From: DASWJZ01 sp963720705
Lineage (GTDB): Bacteria; Pseudomonadota; Alphaproteobacteria; Rhizobiales; Afifellaceae
DNA: 64,000 bases
Assembly (NCBI GenBank): GCA_963720705.1
Contig: CAVRGJ010000002.1
Location: forward strand, 434,001 to 498,000
Direction: 5' to 3'
The notes below the pieces were generated by a model. That model had not been told where the DNA came from and made no database searches. It saw only the letters and a program-made list of their open reading frames with translations. Of this stretch, positions 16,560-24,975 are shown one piece after another (positions within the stretch are counted from its first letter, which is position 1; each line of letters begins with the position of its first letter). The position numbers and the translations under genes are program-made.

Positions 16560-16859
16560 TCAGACCGAAATGCCTTCGCCGGCCTCGTAGACTTTGATGT
16601 CGCGGCCCGAGGCGCCAACCTCGGCGAGCTTGGCACGCCAGGGGCCCATGTGCGGTGCTTTGAGATGCGCGTCGAGATGCGCACGGCTCTCCCAGCGCTC
16701 GAAGATGCGGATCAGGCCACGATCCTCAACGTCGAAGGCATAGGAATAGACGAGGCAGCCGGCCTCCTTGCGAGTCGCGGCGAGCGTCGCCCGCGCGACG
16801 GGGAGAAGCGCGTCGATCTTGTCCTCGGGGATGCGGATGGTGCCGGCAACGATGATCAT
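16560..16859 (-). CDS. Antibiotic biosynthesis monooxygenase (ABM) domain protein, putative quinol monooxygenase
   Basis: This 99-residue protein has the YgiN/ABM ferredoxin-like fold: MIIVAGTIRIPEDKIDALLP, EAGCLVYSYAFDVED and LIRIFERWESRAHLDAHLKA, then PHMG. Family members oxidise quinols or act as dimeric haem-free monooxygenases; the substrate here is unknown. The gene is wedged inside the ribosomal operon: its ATG overlaps the rimM stop (ATGA) and its stop is 1 bp from the trmD start. That makes it a translationally coupled member of rpsP-rimM-trmD-rplS rather than an intruder with its own promoter. Confidence 0.88.
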   Translation of the reverse strand: MIIVAGTIRIPEDKIDALLPVARATLAATRKEAGCLVYSYAFDVEDRGLIRIFERWESRAHLDAHLKAPHMGPWRAKLAEVGASGRDIKVYEAGEGISV

Positions 16860-17392
16860 GTCTCTTCCCCTTCATTTTCCTCTGGACGGGCTTCGATCTC
16901 GGCGGGCGGCGCAACGACGAGGCGGCCTGCTGCGATGTCGATATCAGGCACGGCGGACTTGGTGAACGGCACAAGAAGCGTCGGCCCGCGTTCGGGGGCG
17001 ATCTCGAGGATATCGCCGGCGCCGAAATTCTCGACGGCGATCACCGTGCCGAGTTGTGCGCCGGAGGCGTCGAAGACCGCGAGCCCGATCAGATCGGCGT
17101 GGTAGAACTCGCCATCGGCCGGCTCGGGAAGCGCGCTTCGTTCGATATAGAGGGTCAGGCGATTGAGTTTCTCGGCCGCTGTCCTCTCATCGATGCCGCG
17201 GAACTTCACCACGAGCATGTCGCCCTTCAGGGGCCGGAGGCGCTCGATCTCGAATGCGCGCCCGTCCTTGGCGAGGAGCGGGCCGTAGGCGCCGAGCGCC
17301 GTCGGGTCGGCGGCGAAGCTCTTCACGCGCACCTCGCCCTTCACGCCGTGTGGCGCGCCGATCGTGGCAAGGGTGACGAAGCGCTCAGGCAC
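16856..17392 (-). CDS. rimM: Ribosome maturation factor RimM
   Basis: A 178-residue 16S rRNA processing factor that binds S19. The N-terminal RimM domain (VTLATIGAPHGVKGEVRVKS, RLRPLKGDMLVVKFRGI) is followed by the PRC-barrel domain (EFYHADLIGLAVFDASG and LVPFTKSAVPDIDIAAGRLV). It starts at GTG, 5 bp after the rpsP stop, with GAGG just upstream. The acidic C-terminus (ARPEENEGEET) is normal. It is the second gene of the rpsP operon. Confidence 0.96.
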   Translation of the reverse strand: MPERFVTLATIGAPHGVKGEVRVKSFAADPTALGAYGPLLAKDGRAFEIERLRPLKGDMLVVKFRGIDERTAAEKLNRLTLYIERSALPEPADGEFYHADLIGLAVFDASGAQLGTVIAVENFGAGDILEIAPERGPTLLVPFTKSAVPDIDIAAGRLVVAPPAEIEARPEENEGEET

Positions 17393-17397
17393 ACGCC

Positions 17398-17799
17398 TCA
17401 GCTCGCCGCGGCCTCTTCAACCGGCGCGGCTTCGGCAGGCGCAGCGGCAGCGGCTTCCGCCGCTTCCTTCTTCTTCTTGCGCTCTTCCACGCGCTCGTCG
17501 GCCTTCTTGCCAGGCTTCGCCTTCTGCGGATTGAGGCGCGCCTCGCGCTTCAGGATGCCGGCCTGATCGAGGAAGCGGAGCACGCGGTCGGTTGGCTGCG
17601 CGCCCTTCTCGAGCCAGTGCTTGATGCGCTCGAGGTCGAGCTTGATACGCTCGGCCGAGTCGGCCGGGAGGAGAGGGTTATAGGTCCCGACCTTCTCGAT
17701 GAAGCGGCCGTCGCGCGGCGAACGCTCGTCGGCGACAACGACCCGGTAGAAAGGTCGCTTCTTGGTGCCGCCGCGCGCCAGTCTGATTTTTACTGCCAT
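17398..17799 (-). CDS. rpsP: 30S ribosomal protein S16
   Basis: This 133-residue protein begins MAVKIRLARGGTKKRPFYRV, the invariant S16 N-terminus, and continues GTYNPLLPADSAERIKLDLE and HWLEKGAQPTDRVLRFLDQA. The C-terminal 50 residues are a Lys- then Ala/Glu-rich tail (KKADERVEERKKKKE), a lineage extension found in many alphaproteobacteria. It is the first gene of the operon; a palindromic repeat lies between it and the upstream ffh gene. Confidence 0.97.
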   Translation of the reverse strand: MAVKIRLARGGTKKRPFYRVVVADERSPRDGRFIEKVGTYNPLLPADSAERIKLDLERIKHWLEKGAQPTDRVLRFLDQAGILKREARLNPQKAKPGKKADERVEERKKKKEAAEAAAAAPAEAAPVEEAAAS

Positions 17800-17839
17800 T
17801 GTTCAGATTCCCTTCGAATCAAGCCAAGTCGTATCCTTG

Positions 17840-17940
17840 TCGTCATTGCCGCACTTGATCCGGCAATCCATTCCACAACGCCGACGCCAGTCGCGACCGT
17901 CGCGGAATGGATGCCCGGCTCGAGCCCGGGTTTGACGACG
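17840..17940. repeat. Palindromic intergenic repeat element (RPE/BIME-like) between ffh and rpsP
   Basis: A roughly 100-bp element made of two inverted arms. The left arm, TCGTCATTGCCGCACTTGAT then CCGGCAATCCATTCC, matches the reverse complement of the right arm, GGAATGGATGCCCGGCTCGA then GCCCGGGTTTGACGACG, over its outer and inner parts. Each arm also holds its own small inverted repeat (TGCCG/CGGCA and CCCGG/CCGGG). This design matches the mobile palindromic repeats scattered in Rhizobiales genomes. Confidence 0.6.
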
Positions 17941-17977
17941 ATGTTTGTCGTCGCAGCATCGCCTTCGCCGCCGCGCC

Positions 17978-19498
17978 TCATTTCTTCTTCCCCAAGCCGG
18001 GCAGGCCGCCGCCCATGCCCGGAAGCTTCGGCATGCCGCCGGGGAAGGGCGGAAGGCCGCCGATGCCTCCGGCCATGCCGCCCGGAAGCCCGCCGGGAAA
18101 GCCGCCGAGCCCGCCCTTCTGCATCTCTTCCAGCATCGCCGCTTCGGGCTGCGGCATTGAACCGCCGCCCATGCCGAAAAGCGCGCCAAGCCCGCCCTTC
18201 TGCCGGCCGAGCTTCTTCATCATGTCCGACATCTGCCGGTGCATTTTCAGAAGCTTGTTCACGTCCTGCACGTCGGTGCCGGAACCGGAAGCGACGCGAC
18301 GCTTGCGGCTCGCGTTCATCAGCGCCGGCTTCTGCCGTTCCTTCCGAGTCATCGAGCCTATGATGGCGAGCTGGCGCGGCAGCACCCGGTCGTCGAGACC
18401 GGCGGCGGCGATCTGCTTCTTCATCTTGCCGATGCCGGGCATCATGCCGAGTATCCCCGACATGCCGCCGATCTTCTGCATCTGCTTGAGCTGGTCGGCG
18501 AGGTCTTCCAGATCGAACTCGCCCTTGCGAAGCTTCTGCGCCGCTTTCTGCGCCTTCTCCGCATCGATGTGCTCGGCGGCGCGCTCCACGAGCGAGACGA
18601 TGTCGCCCATGCCGAGAATGCGATCTGCGATGCGGCCGGGATGGAAATCCTCAAGCGCATCCATCTTCTCGCCGACGCCGATCAGCTTGATCGGGCGGCC
18701 GGTGACGGCACGCATCGAAAGTGCTGCGCCGCCGCGCCCGTCGCCGTCGACGCGCGTCAACACGATGCCGGTGACGCCGACGCGCTCGTTAAACGAGCGC
18801 GCAACGTTGACCGCGTCCTGGCCGGTCAGGGAATCCGCGACGAGCAGGATCTCATGCGGGTCCGTCGCCGCCTTGATCTCCGCCATCTCCAGCATGAGCG
18901 GCTCGTCGACGTGCGTGCGGCCGGCGGTGTCGAGCATCACGATGTCGTAGCCGCCGAGGCGGGCGGCGGTCAGCGCGCGCCTGGCGATATCGACCGGCGT
19001 CTGCCCGGCGACGATCGGAAGCGTCGCAACGCCGACCTGCTCGCCAAGCACGCGAAGCTGCTCCTGCGCCGCGGGCCTGCGCGTATCGAGCGAGGCCATC
19101 AGCACTTTCTGCTTCAGGCGCTCCGAGAAGCGCTTGGCGAGCTTTGCCGTCGTCGTCGTCTTGCCGGAGCCCTGCAGGCCGACCATCATCAGCGCGACGG
19201 GGGCGGGGGCATTCAAGTCGACCGCGACGCTTTCAGCGCCGAGCATTTCTACGAGCGCGTCGTGGACGATCTTGACGACCATCTGGCCGGGCTTGACCGA
19301 GCGGATAACGGTTGCGCCGACGGCCTCAGCGCGCACGCGCTCGATGAAGCTCTTCACCACGTCAAGGGCGACGTCGGCCTCGATCAGCGCACGGCGCACC
19401 TCGCGCAGCGCCTCCGCTACGTCCGCCTCCGACAGCGCACCGCGGCCGGTGATCTTGTCGAAGATGCCGCTCAGGCGATCTGACAGCGATTCGAACAT
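17978..19498 (-). CDS. ffh: Signal recognition particle protein
   Basis: A 506-residue SRP54 GTPase that targets nascent membrane proteins to FtsY. The N domain opens with MFESLSDRLSGIFDKITGRG. The G domain has GLQGSGKTTTTAKLA (P-loop), DTRRPAAQEQLRVLGEQ, DTAGRTHVDEPLM and TRVDGDGRGGAALS. The M domain has MSGILGMMPGIGKMKKQ and a Gly/Met-rich tail ending LPGLGKKK that binds signal sequences. The ATG at 19498 has GAGG 4 nt upstream; a TTG codon immediately before it is less likely. It lies upstream of rpsP and is likely co-transcribed, interrupted by the repeat. Confidence 0.97.
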   Translation of the reverse strand: MFESLSDRLSGIFDKITGRGALSEADVAEALREVRRALIEADVALDVVKSFIERVRAEAVGATVIRSVKPGQMVVKIVHDALVEMLGAESVAVDLNAPAPVALMMVGLQGSGKTTTTAKLAKRFSERLKQKVLMASLDTRRPAAQEQLRVLGEQVGVATLPIVAGQTPVDIARRALTAARLGGYDIVMLDTAGRTHVDEPLMLEMAEIKAATDPHEILLVADSLTGQDAVNVARSFNERVGVTGIVLTRVDGDGRGGAALSMRAVTGRPIKLIGVGEKMDALEDFHPGRIADRILGMGDIVSLVERAAEHIDAEKAQKAAQKLRKGEFDLEDLADQLKQMQKIGGMSGILGMMPGIGKMKKQIAAAGLDDRVLPRQLAIIGSMTRKERQKPALMNASRKRRVASGSGTDVQDVNKLLKMHRQMSDMMKKLGRQKGGLGALFGMGGGSMPQPEAAMLEEMQKGGLGGFPGGLPGGMAGGIGGLPPFPGGMPKLPGMGGGLPGLGKKK

Positions 19499-19847
19499 CA
19501 AACCTCAAAGCAATTCAGCATCCGCGGGCGAACATCGCTGGCGGATGGTGACCTCCGGGGTCAACGCCCCGGTCGGCGACTCGGTTACGGAAACCGAACG
19601 GATTTCGTGCGGAGCGGCTAAAGGAACAAGGGGCTGGAGTCAACAAAGCCGGGCCGGCGATGCAGTGGCCTTCCTTGCGGACTGGGCCCCAACCTAGAAT
19701 TCTGTTGTCGAGGGGGGCTGCGGTGAGCCGTGCCCGTTTTCAGCCGCAATTCGTGCGCAGTGCTTAAGCGCAGGTGAATTTGGCCTAAACCGAACGAGCC
19801 GCTCGGCCGGGGAACTTTCGCCGAACCGGCCCGATTCCCGCCACGGA
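19499..19847. other. Divergent intergenic region between ffh and the aminotransferase gene
   Basis: About 350 bp without a supportable gene or RNA. It must hold the promoters of both ffh and the aminotransferase gene, but I see no convincing -35/-10 pair. It contains short GC-rich inverted repeats such as CGGGG / CCCCG near 19559-19571. Nothing else is recognisable. Confidence 0.4.
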
Positions 19848-21239
19848 ATGGACATGCCGCTGGACGTCTCAGCCCTGTTTGCCGAGCGCGAGGCTGAGCG
19901 CTACTCGCTGCATGAGAATTTCTTGAATGGGCAGATGGTCCGGGTGCTTCGGACCATCGGCTACGATGTCGGATTCGTCAGCGGGCGCGGCCAGTACCTC
20001 TATGATCGCGACGGAACCGAGTATCTCGATCTTTTGAGCGGGTTCGGAGTGTTCGCGCTTGGCCGCAACCACGCGCTGGTGCGCGATGCACTTGTCAGCG
20101 TGCTCGACGGCGCGCTCCCGAACCTCGTGCAGATGGACGTCTCGGTCCTCGCAGGCGTGCTGGCCGAACGGCTGCTTAAGCAAGCGCCTTACCTCGACAA
20201 AGTCTTCTTCACCAATTCGGGCGCGGAATTGGTGGAGTCGGCGATCAAGTTCGCACGCGGCGCTACCAAGCGGTCGGGCATCATCTTTTGCGAGCACGCG
20301 TTCCATGGCCTGACCTATGGGGCGCTGTCGCTGAACGGCGACCCGATCTTCCGTGGCGGCTTCGAGCCGCTCGTGCCGGACTGCATTGCGGTGCCGTTCG
20401 ACGATCTCGCGGCACTAGAAAAGGCGCTGGTCGAACGGAAGCCTGCGGCCTTCGTCGTCGAGCCGATCCAGGGAAAGGGCGTGAACGTGCCCTCCGACGG
20501 CTACCTTCCGGAGGCGGCCCGCTTGTGCCGCAAGCACGGGGCGCTCTTCATCGCGGACGAAGTCCAGACCGGGTTCGGGCGCACCGGCCGCTTCCTCGCC
20601 GTCGAGCACTGGGGCGTTGAGCCCGACATGGTTCTTCTCTCAAAAGCACTTTCCGGAGGCCACGTCCCGGTCGGCGCGGTGATGGCGCGCAAGGGAATCT
20701 TCGAGAAGGTGTTCACCCGCATGGACCGCGCGGTCGTGCACGGCTCGACCTTCGGCAAGAACGATTTGGCGATGGCGGCGGGGCTCGCGAGCCTGGAGGT
20801 GATGCAGTCGGAGCGCTTGGTGGAGAATGCCGCCGAGAAGGGCGAGCGATTGATGCGCTCGTTCGCGCGGATGCTGGAGAAATACGAGCTCCTGATCAGC
20901 GTGCGCGGCAAGGGATTGATGATCGGGCTTGAGTTCGGCACGCCGCGCTCGCTGAAGCTTCGCGCCTCGTGGACCGCGATCGAGGCTGCAAACAAGGGCC
21001 TGTTCAGCCAGCTGATCACGATCCCGCTCTTCAAGGACCACCATATCCTGACGCAGGTCGCCGCGCACGAAAGCCACACGATCAAGCTATTGCCGCCGCT
21101 CATCATCACCGACACCGATTGCGGCTGGATCGAGCGCGGCTTCGACGCCGCCATCGCGGCAAGCCATCGCGTGCCCGGCGCCGTCTGGTCGCTCGGCAGG
21201 AACCTCGTCGACAACGCACTCCGCGCAGCGCGGGGCTGA
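19848..21239 (+). CDS. Class III PLP-dependent aminotransferase (HpnO-like)
   Basis: This 463-residue enzyme is in the acetylornithine/aspartate aminotransferase family. FTNSGAELVESAIKFARGAT is the PLP phosphate region, FIADEVQTGFGRTGR carries the Asp that contacts the PLP ring nitrogen, and LLSKALSGGHVPVGA carries the Schiff-base lysine. The N-terminal segment ERYSLHENFLNGQMVRVLRT resembles the hopanoid-associated HpnO subgroup, but no hopanoid gene is nearby, so the substrate is open. Two ATGs (19848 and 19854) are possible starts. It converges on a GNAT protein gene and a JmjC-like gene, which together look like an inserted accessory group between ffh and leuB. Confidence 0.85.
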   Translation: MDMPLDVSALFAEREAERYSLHENFLNGQMVRVLRTIGYDVGFVSGRGQYLYDRDGTEYLDLLSGFGVFALGRNHALVRDALVSVLDGALPNLVQMDVSVLAGVLAERLLKQAPYLDKVFFTNSGAELVESAIKFARGATKRSGIIFCEHAFHGLTYGALSLNGDPIFRGGFEPLVPDCIAVPFDDLAALEKALVERKPAAFVVEPIQGKGVNVPSDGYLPEAARLCRKHGALFIADEVQTGFGRTGRFLAVEHWGVEPDMVLLSKALSGGHVPVGAVMARKGIFEKVFTRMDRAVVHGSTFGKNDLAMAAGLASLEVMQSERLVENAAEKGERLMRSFARMLEKYELLISVRGKGLMIGLEFGTPRSLKLRASWTAIEAANKGLFSQLITIPLFKDHHILTQVAAHESHTIKLLPPLIITDTDCGWIERGFDAAIAASHRVPGAVWSLGRNLVDNALRAARG

Positions 21240-21330
21240 GCGCGGCCGCTTCACGACGATACCGCCGCGGCGCACTTCAGTGCCGCGCGCGATGGTAATG
21301 GCCATCGCACGCATGGAACATCTCTGGACG

Positions 21331-22572
21331 TCAGCGCCGGAGGAGGAGCTTTGCGATGCGGCTGCGGATCCCGGTCGGAAGCTTCAACGCCGTCCGCTTC
21401 AGGAACGGCCGGACGCGGCCCGCCCAAGCGGAGAAGGCGATGCGTCCGGAGAACGAAAGCGGCAGCGCGTAGTCGGCAACCGGCATGGCTTCGCTCGCCC
21501 AGGTGAATTTGTAGCGTGCGGCCGGCATCAGGAAGTCGGCGACCGCGACCCCGCGCTCCTTGCAGGCGCGGATCACCTCTTCGAGGTGCAGCTTTCCGGG
21601 GCTTGCCTCCTCGAACTCCGGCGCCCAGGTCGCGACGTAGGCGTAGTAGCGGCCGTTGAAGACAAACCCCCACTGGTCGGCGATCGGTATGTCGTCGAGC
21701 ATCAGGCTCATCGCCATCACCGATATCGCGCTGCCGTTCTCCACACGCGCAATCGCGCGCGTAAAATCGCCGAAGGTCGGGTCGCGGAAGGCGCGCGAGG
21801 TCAGCCCCTGAGCTTCGAGCCAGCGTTCGCGACCCAGGTGCGCGCGCTCGATCAGCGCTGCGATCTCCGTCGGATCACTCAGCACGCGATGCGAAAGCGT
21901 GCCGTCGCGGGCGAGGCGGTTTCGCGCGTTCCGCATGTTCTTGCGCGTCTTGGCGTTGACCGTTGTGTGGTAGGCCTTGAAGTCGGGAAAGGGCGCAAGG
22001 TCGACGAAGGGTGCGGCGTCCTCGTTGCTGCGGGTGGCGTTGCGCGCGGCAAGGAGCGGCGCGAGCGTGCTGTCGTCGCGCACTTTCAGAAGATGCAGCC
22101 CGTCGCATTCGGGAAGCCGGCAGGCGGCGTCGAGCAGACGCGCGGCCGCATCCGCCGGTGCGTCGGGCGCAAGGAGCACGTCGGTATATTGCTGGTAGGG
22201 CTCGCCGAAGCCGGTCGCGAAGCGCGTCGGCCCGAAGCGCTTGCGCTGCAGCGGCAGGATCCCGATCAGCCGGCCGCGGCTCCTCAGCGCGACGACGAGC
22301 GGCTCGAAGCGCCGACTGCATCTCAGATGGTGGTCGTAGACCGCACGGCACCAGGCGAAGGACTGGAAGAGGGACGGATTCGCCGCGGCCCGGTCGAGCC
22401 GCTGCCAATCCGCTCCAAGCGCCGCGAAAGCCTTGGCGTCGGTCGCGACCGTGACGCCGGCGCCGAGGGCGATCTTTGGCTTGGCGAAAGCGCCTTGCCA
22501 GGAAAGTGCGTGGCGCACGCCTGTGGCGCTGCCGATCAGCGTCAGGAGATCGGGGTCCGCGAGCTCGAACAT
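21331..22572 (-). CDS. GNAT family N-acyltransferase, CelD/BcsL-FemAB-like
   Basis: A 413-residue protein with a C-terminal acyltransferase domain of the GNAT/FemAB type. Conserved stretches are AKTRKNMRNARNRLARDG (charged helix), ISVMAMSLMLDDIPIADQWG, FNGRYYAYVATWAPEFEEAS and PGKLHLEEVIRACKERGVAV, the acyl-CoA or aminoacyl site typical of CelD/BioF2-like proteins. Substrates vary (polysaccharides, lipids, peptides) and are unknown here. It lies 10 bp after the JmjC-like gene and should be co-transcribed with it. The ATG at 22572 is supported by the intergenic spacing. Confidence 0.82.
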   Translation of the reverse strand: MFELADPDLLTLIGSATGVRHALSWQGAFAKPKIALGAGVTVATDAKAFAALGADWQRLDRAAANPSLFQSFAWCRAVYDHHLRCSRRFEPLVVALRSRGRLIGILPLQRKRFGPTRFATGFGEPYQQYTDVLLAPDAPADAAARLLDAACRLPECDGLHLLKVRDDSTLAPLLAARNATRSNEDAAPFVDLAPFPDFKAYHTTVNAKTRKNMRNARNRLARDGTLSHRVLSDPTEIAALIERAHLGRERWLEAQGLTSRAFRDPTFGDFTRAIARVENGSAISVMAMSLMLDDIPIADQWGFVFNGRYYAYVATWAPEFEEASPGKLHLEEVIRACKERGVAVADFLMPAARYKFTWASEAMPVADYALPLSFSGRIAFSAWAGRVRPFLKRTALKLPTGIRSRIAKLLLRR

Positions 22573-22582
22573 GACGAGCGGG

Positions 22583-23524
22583 CTATCGGCCGAAAGCGTA
22601 AGCGGGGATGTCGCGAACGCCGTCCGGCGCGCGCGGGTCGACGGCGAAGTCGATCAGGCGCTTGCGCTGACTGAGCTTCTGCAAGCCGCTCTTCTTCATC
22701 GTCGCGGCAAGCGCGGCCTTGCCCCAGAAGGAGGGGCCGGAGGTGTTCGTCGAAAGCGACTTTGCCCCGGTCGCGCGGCGGAGAATGCCGTTCGCGTAGT
22801 TGACGGCGTAGACGTTCCTGAGCGCGTCGGTCCAATGCTCGGTCGTCACCGAGACGTTCAGGCAGTCATGGTTCTCGACGCGATGCGGGCAGTTGAGGGG
22901 CCAGTAGAGCATCGACCCCGCCTCGAGATCGATCACGTCAGCGTAGTCGTCGAACCACGGCTCGTAGGGCATGCCGGTTTCGTGCGCCTCGCCGAGCACG
23001 ATCTTCTCCATCGACGGCTTGGTCAGGAACGGCGGCTTCGCCGGATAAACGAAGACGCGCTTGGTGCCGCGGAGCTGCCAGAGCATCTGCCCGGGTACGT
23101 CGCAATGATAGTAGACCTTCACCTTCGGCGACGAGACGAGCAGCGTCATCGAGCGCTTGTAGGTCTTAAGACCCGGCACGCGGCTCTCGAATTCCGCGAA
23201 GATCGCGTCGAGGAGATCGGCATAGGCGGGGTCCGTCTCGCCGAGCTTGTGGATGTTGATCCAGATGTTGCCGGACTTCACGGCTTCAAGCGCCTCGGCG
23301 CCGGAAAGCCCCTCGATCGCGCCCTCGCGCCTCGAGCGCGGATTGTGCGAGCGCCGGTCCATGGTGTTGACGTAGCAATGCGCCGGCGGCGTCTTCTCGA
23401 TCAGGCGCGCGAGCGCGTCGTCGGAGAAGAGCGCGGACTCGGCGAGCCGGTGCTTCAAGTGCAGGATGTGTTCGCCGAAAAGCGAGACATGGCGCGGCTC
23501 AAAATCCGTGAGGATCGTCGACAT
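22583..23524 (-). CDS. Cupin-like / JmjC-fold Fe(II)/2-oxoglutarate-type oxygenase
   Basis: A 313-residue cupin_8-type protein. The iron triad is visible: H-x-D in YYHCDVPGQMLWQLRG and the distal His in YWPLNCPHRVENHD. TKRVFVYPAKPP and the Lys/Arg in YKRSMTLLVS fit the 2-oxoglutarate pocket. About 80 C-terminal residues are extra and basic (KSGLQKLSQRKRLIDFA). Homologues hydroxylate amino-acid side chains or small molecules, and the target is unknown. GGAGG lies just before the ATG at 23524. It is first in a two-gene operon with the GNAT gene and divergent from the MgtC family gene. Confidence 0.82.
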   Translation of the reverse strand: MSTILTDFEPRHVSLFGEHILHLKHRLAESALFSDDALARLIEKTPPAHCYVNTMDRRSHNPRSRREGAIEGLSGAEALEAVKSGNIWINIHKLGETDPAYADLLDAIFAEFESRVPGLKTYKRSMTLLVSSPKVKVYYHCDVPGQMLWQLRGTKRVFVYPAKPPFLTKPSMEKIVLGEAHETGMPYEPWFDDYADVIDLEAGSMLYWPLNCPHRVENHDCLNVSVTTEHWTDALRNVYAVNYANGILRRATGAKSLSTNTSGPSFWGKAALAATMKKSGLQKLSQRKRLIDFAVDPRAPDGVRDIPAYAFGR

Positions 23525-23633
23525 TGGGCCTCCGGGGACGATCTTTGCTTGCTGTCGGGAAACTAGTCGCGGAGGCGCGACGATCGAGAAAATTCTACTT
23601 AATTGGTAAAGCGGCGTTGATAGAGGCGCGCAG

Positions 23634-24902
23634 ATGCAAAGCGATGTGACCGATAATCTCATCTTGAGGCTGGGGCTGGCACTGGTCATCGGACTCGTTG
23701 TCGGTCTTGAGCGCGGTTGGCGCGAGCGCGACATGCCGGCCGGGAGCCGCACGGCAGGGATCCGCACCTATGGGCTTTGCGGCTTCCTCGGAGGTATCGT
23801 CGCGGCGCTTGCGCAGGCGCTCGACAGCGGCCTGGTGATGGCGGCGAGCTTTGCGGCCTTTGCCGGCGTGTTCGCCTGGTTCAAGGCGCGCGAGTTGGAG
23901 CACGAGGAGGGCTTCAGCGTTACCGGCGTCATAGCGGCGCTCGGCGTGTTCGGCCTGGGCGGCCTCGCGGTGGCGGGCGACTACCGCGCAGCGGCAGCAG
24001 CCGGCGTCGCACTTGCCGGCGTGCTCGCGAGCCGCGAGGTGCTGCACAACCTTTTGAAGCGCATCTCCTGGGTCGAGCTCCGCTCCACGCTGCTTCTTGC
24101 CGGCATGACGGCGATCGGCCTCTCCATCATCCCGAACCGGACGATCGATCCGTGGAACGGGATCAATCCCTGGGAGATATGGTTCTTCACGGTGCTGACC
24201 GCGGCGATCTCCTACGCCGGATACGTGGCGGTGCGCGTGCTCGGGCCGGGGAAGGGCATCCTGGTCAGCGGGCTTGCCGGCGCTGTCGTCTCGTCGACGG
24301 CGGTAACGGTCGCCTTCGCGCGCCGCGCCGCGGAAGGGGATCCGGTCCGCCCGCTTGCCGGCGTCGCGATGCTTGCCGCGGCGGTTTCGTTGGTGCGCGT
24401 GCTCACAATCATGTCGATCGTGAAGCCGGCGCTTGGCCTGTCTCTTGCCGCGCCGACGCTTGCCGCCGGTCTGGTGTTCGGCGCGCTCGGCGCGGCCATG
24501 CTGCACCGAAGCACAAAGGGCCCGACACCGGAAGCGAAGCTCGGCAATCCCTTCGATCTGATGCCGCTTCTGATCTTCGCCGCAAGCTTCGCGGTGATCG
24601 CCGGGGCGAGCGCGGCACTGACGCAGCGCTTCGGCTCAAGCGGCGTGATCCTTACCTCCGCCTTCTCCGGTATTCTCGACGTGGACGTGGCTTCGCTCAG
24701 CGCGGCGCGGCTGGTCGGCACGGCCGTCACGGTCAACACCGCCGCGACGGCTGTGCTCGTCGCCATCGCCGTGAACGCGGCGGCGCGCGTTGCCGCGGCG
24801 GCGGCGCTTGGGCCGCTCCGCTATTCGCTGCCGTTCCTCGGCGCCACCCTGGCGGCGACCGCGGCAGGCGCCGCGGCGTTTCTGCTGTTGCCGGGCGCGT
24901 GA
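23634..24902 (+). CDS. MgtC/SapB family membrane protein with DUF4010 domain
   Basis: This 422-residue polytopic protein (about 11-12 hydrophobic segments) has the MgtC-like N-terminal motif LGLALVIGLVVGLERGWRER (residues about 12-31) and AGIRTYGLCGFLGGIVA, then a long C-terminal DUF4010 membrane domain (SGLAGAVVSSTAVTVAFARR and others). MgtC proteins modulate membrane energetics under Mg limitation; the DUF4010 fusion is a common but uncharacterised form. AGAGG precedes the ATG. It stands upstream of leuB in the same orientation, 73 bp apart. Confidence 0.88.
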   Translation: MQSDVTDNLILRLGLALVIGLVVGLERGWRERDMPAGSRTAGIRTYGLCGFLGGIVAALAQALDSGLVMAASFAAFAGVFAWFKARELEHEEGFSVTGVIAALGVFGLGGLAVAGDYRAAAAAGVALAGVLASREVLHNLLKRISWVELRSTLLLAGMTAIGLSIIPNRTIDPWNGINPWEIWFFTVLTAAISYAGYVAVRVLGPGKGILVSGLAGAVVSSTAVTVAFARRAAEGDPVRPLAGVAMLAAAVSLVRVLTIMSIVKPALGLSLAAPTLAAGLVFGALGAAMLHRSTKGPTPEAKLGNPFDLMPLLIFAASFAVIAGASAALTQRFGSSGVILTSAFSGILDVDVASLSAARLVGTAVTVNTAATAVLVAIAVNAAARVAAAAALGPLRYSLPFLGATLAATAAGAAAFLLLPGA

Positions 24903-24975
24903 GGCGGAATCCTTGCGGATTTTCGGCGGCGCCGTTAGCAAGACGGCCCGCGTGCTTGCTGTAGAGCGCCACCAG

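Noticed and set aside
19848..21239. Firm naming of the aminotransferase as hopanoid hpnO
   Set aside because: The resemblance is limited to the N-terminal region and overall family, and no hopanoid gene is in the window.
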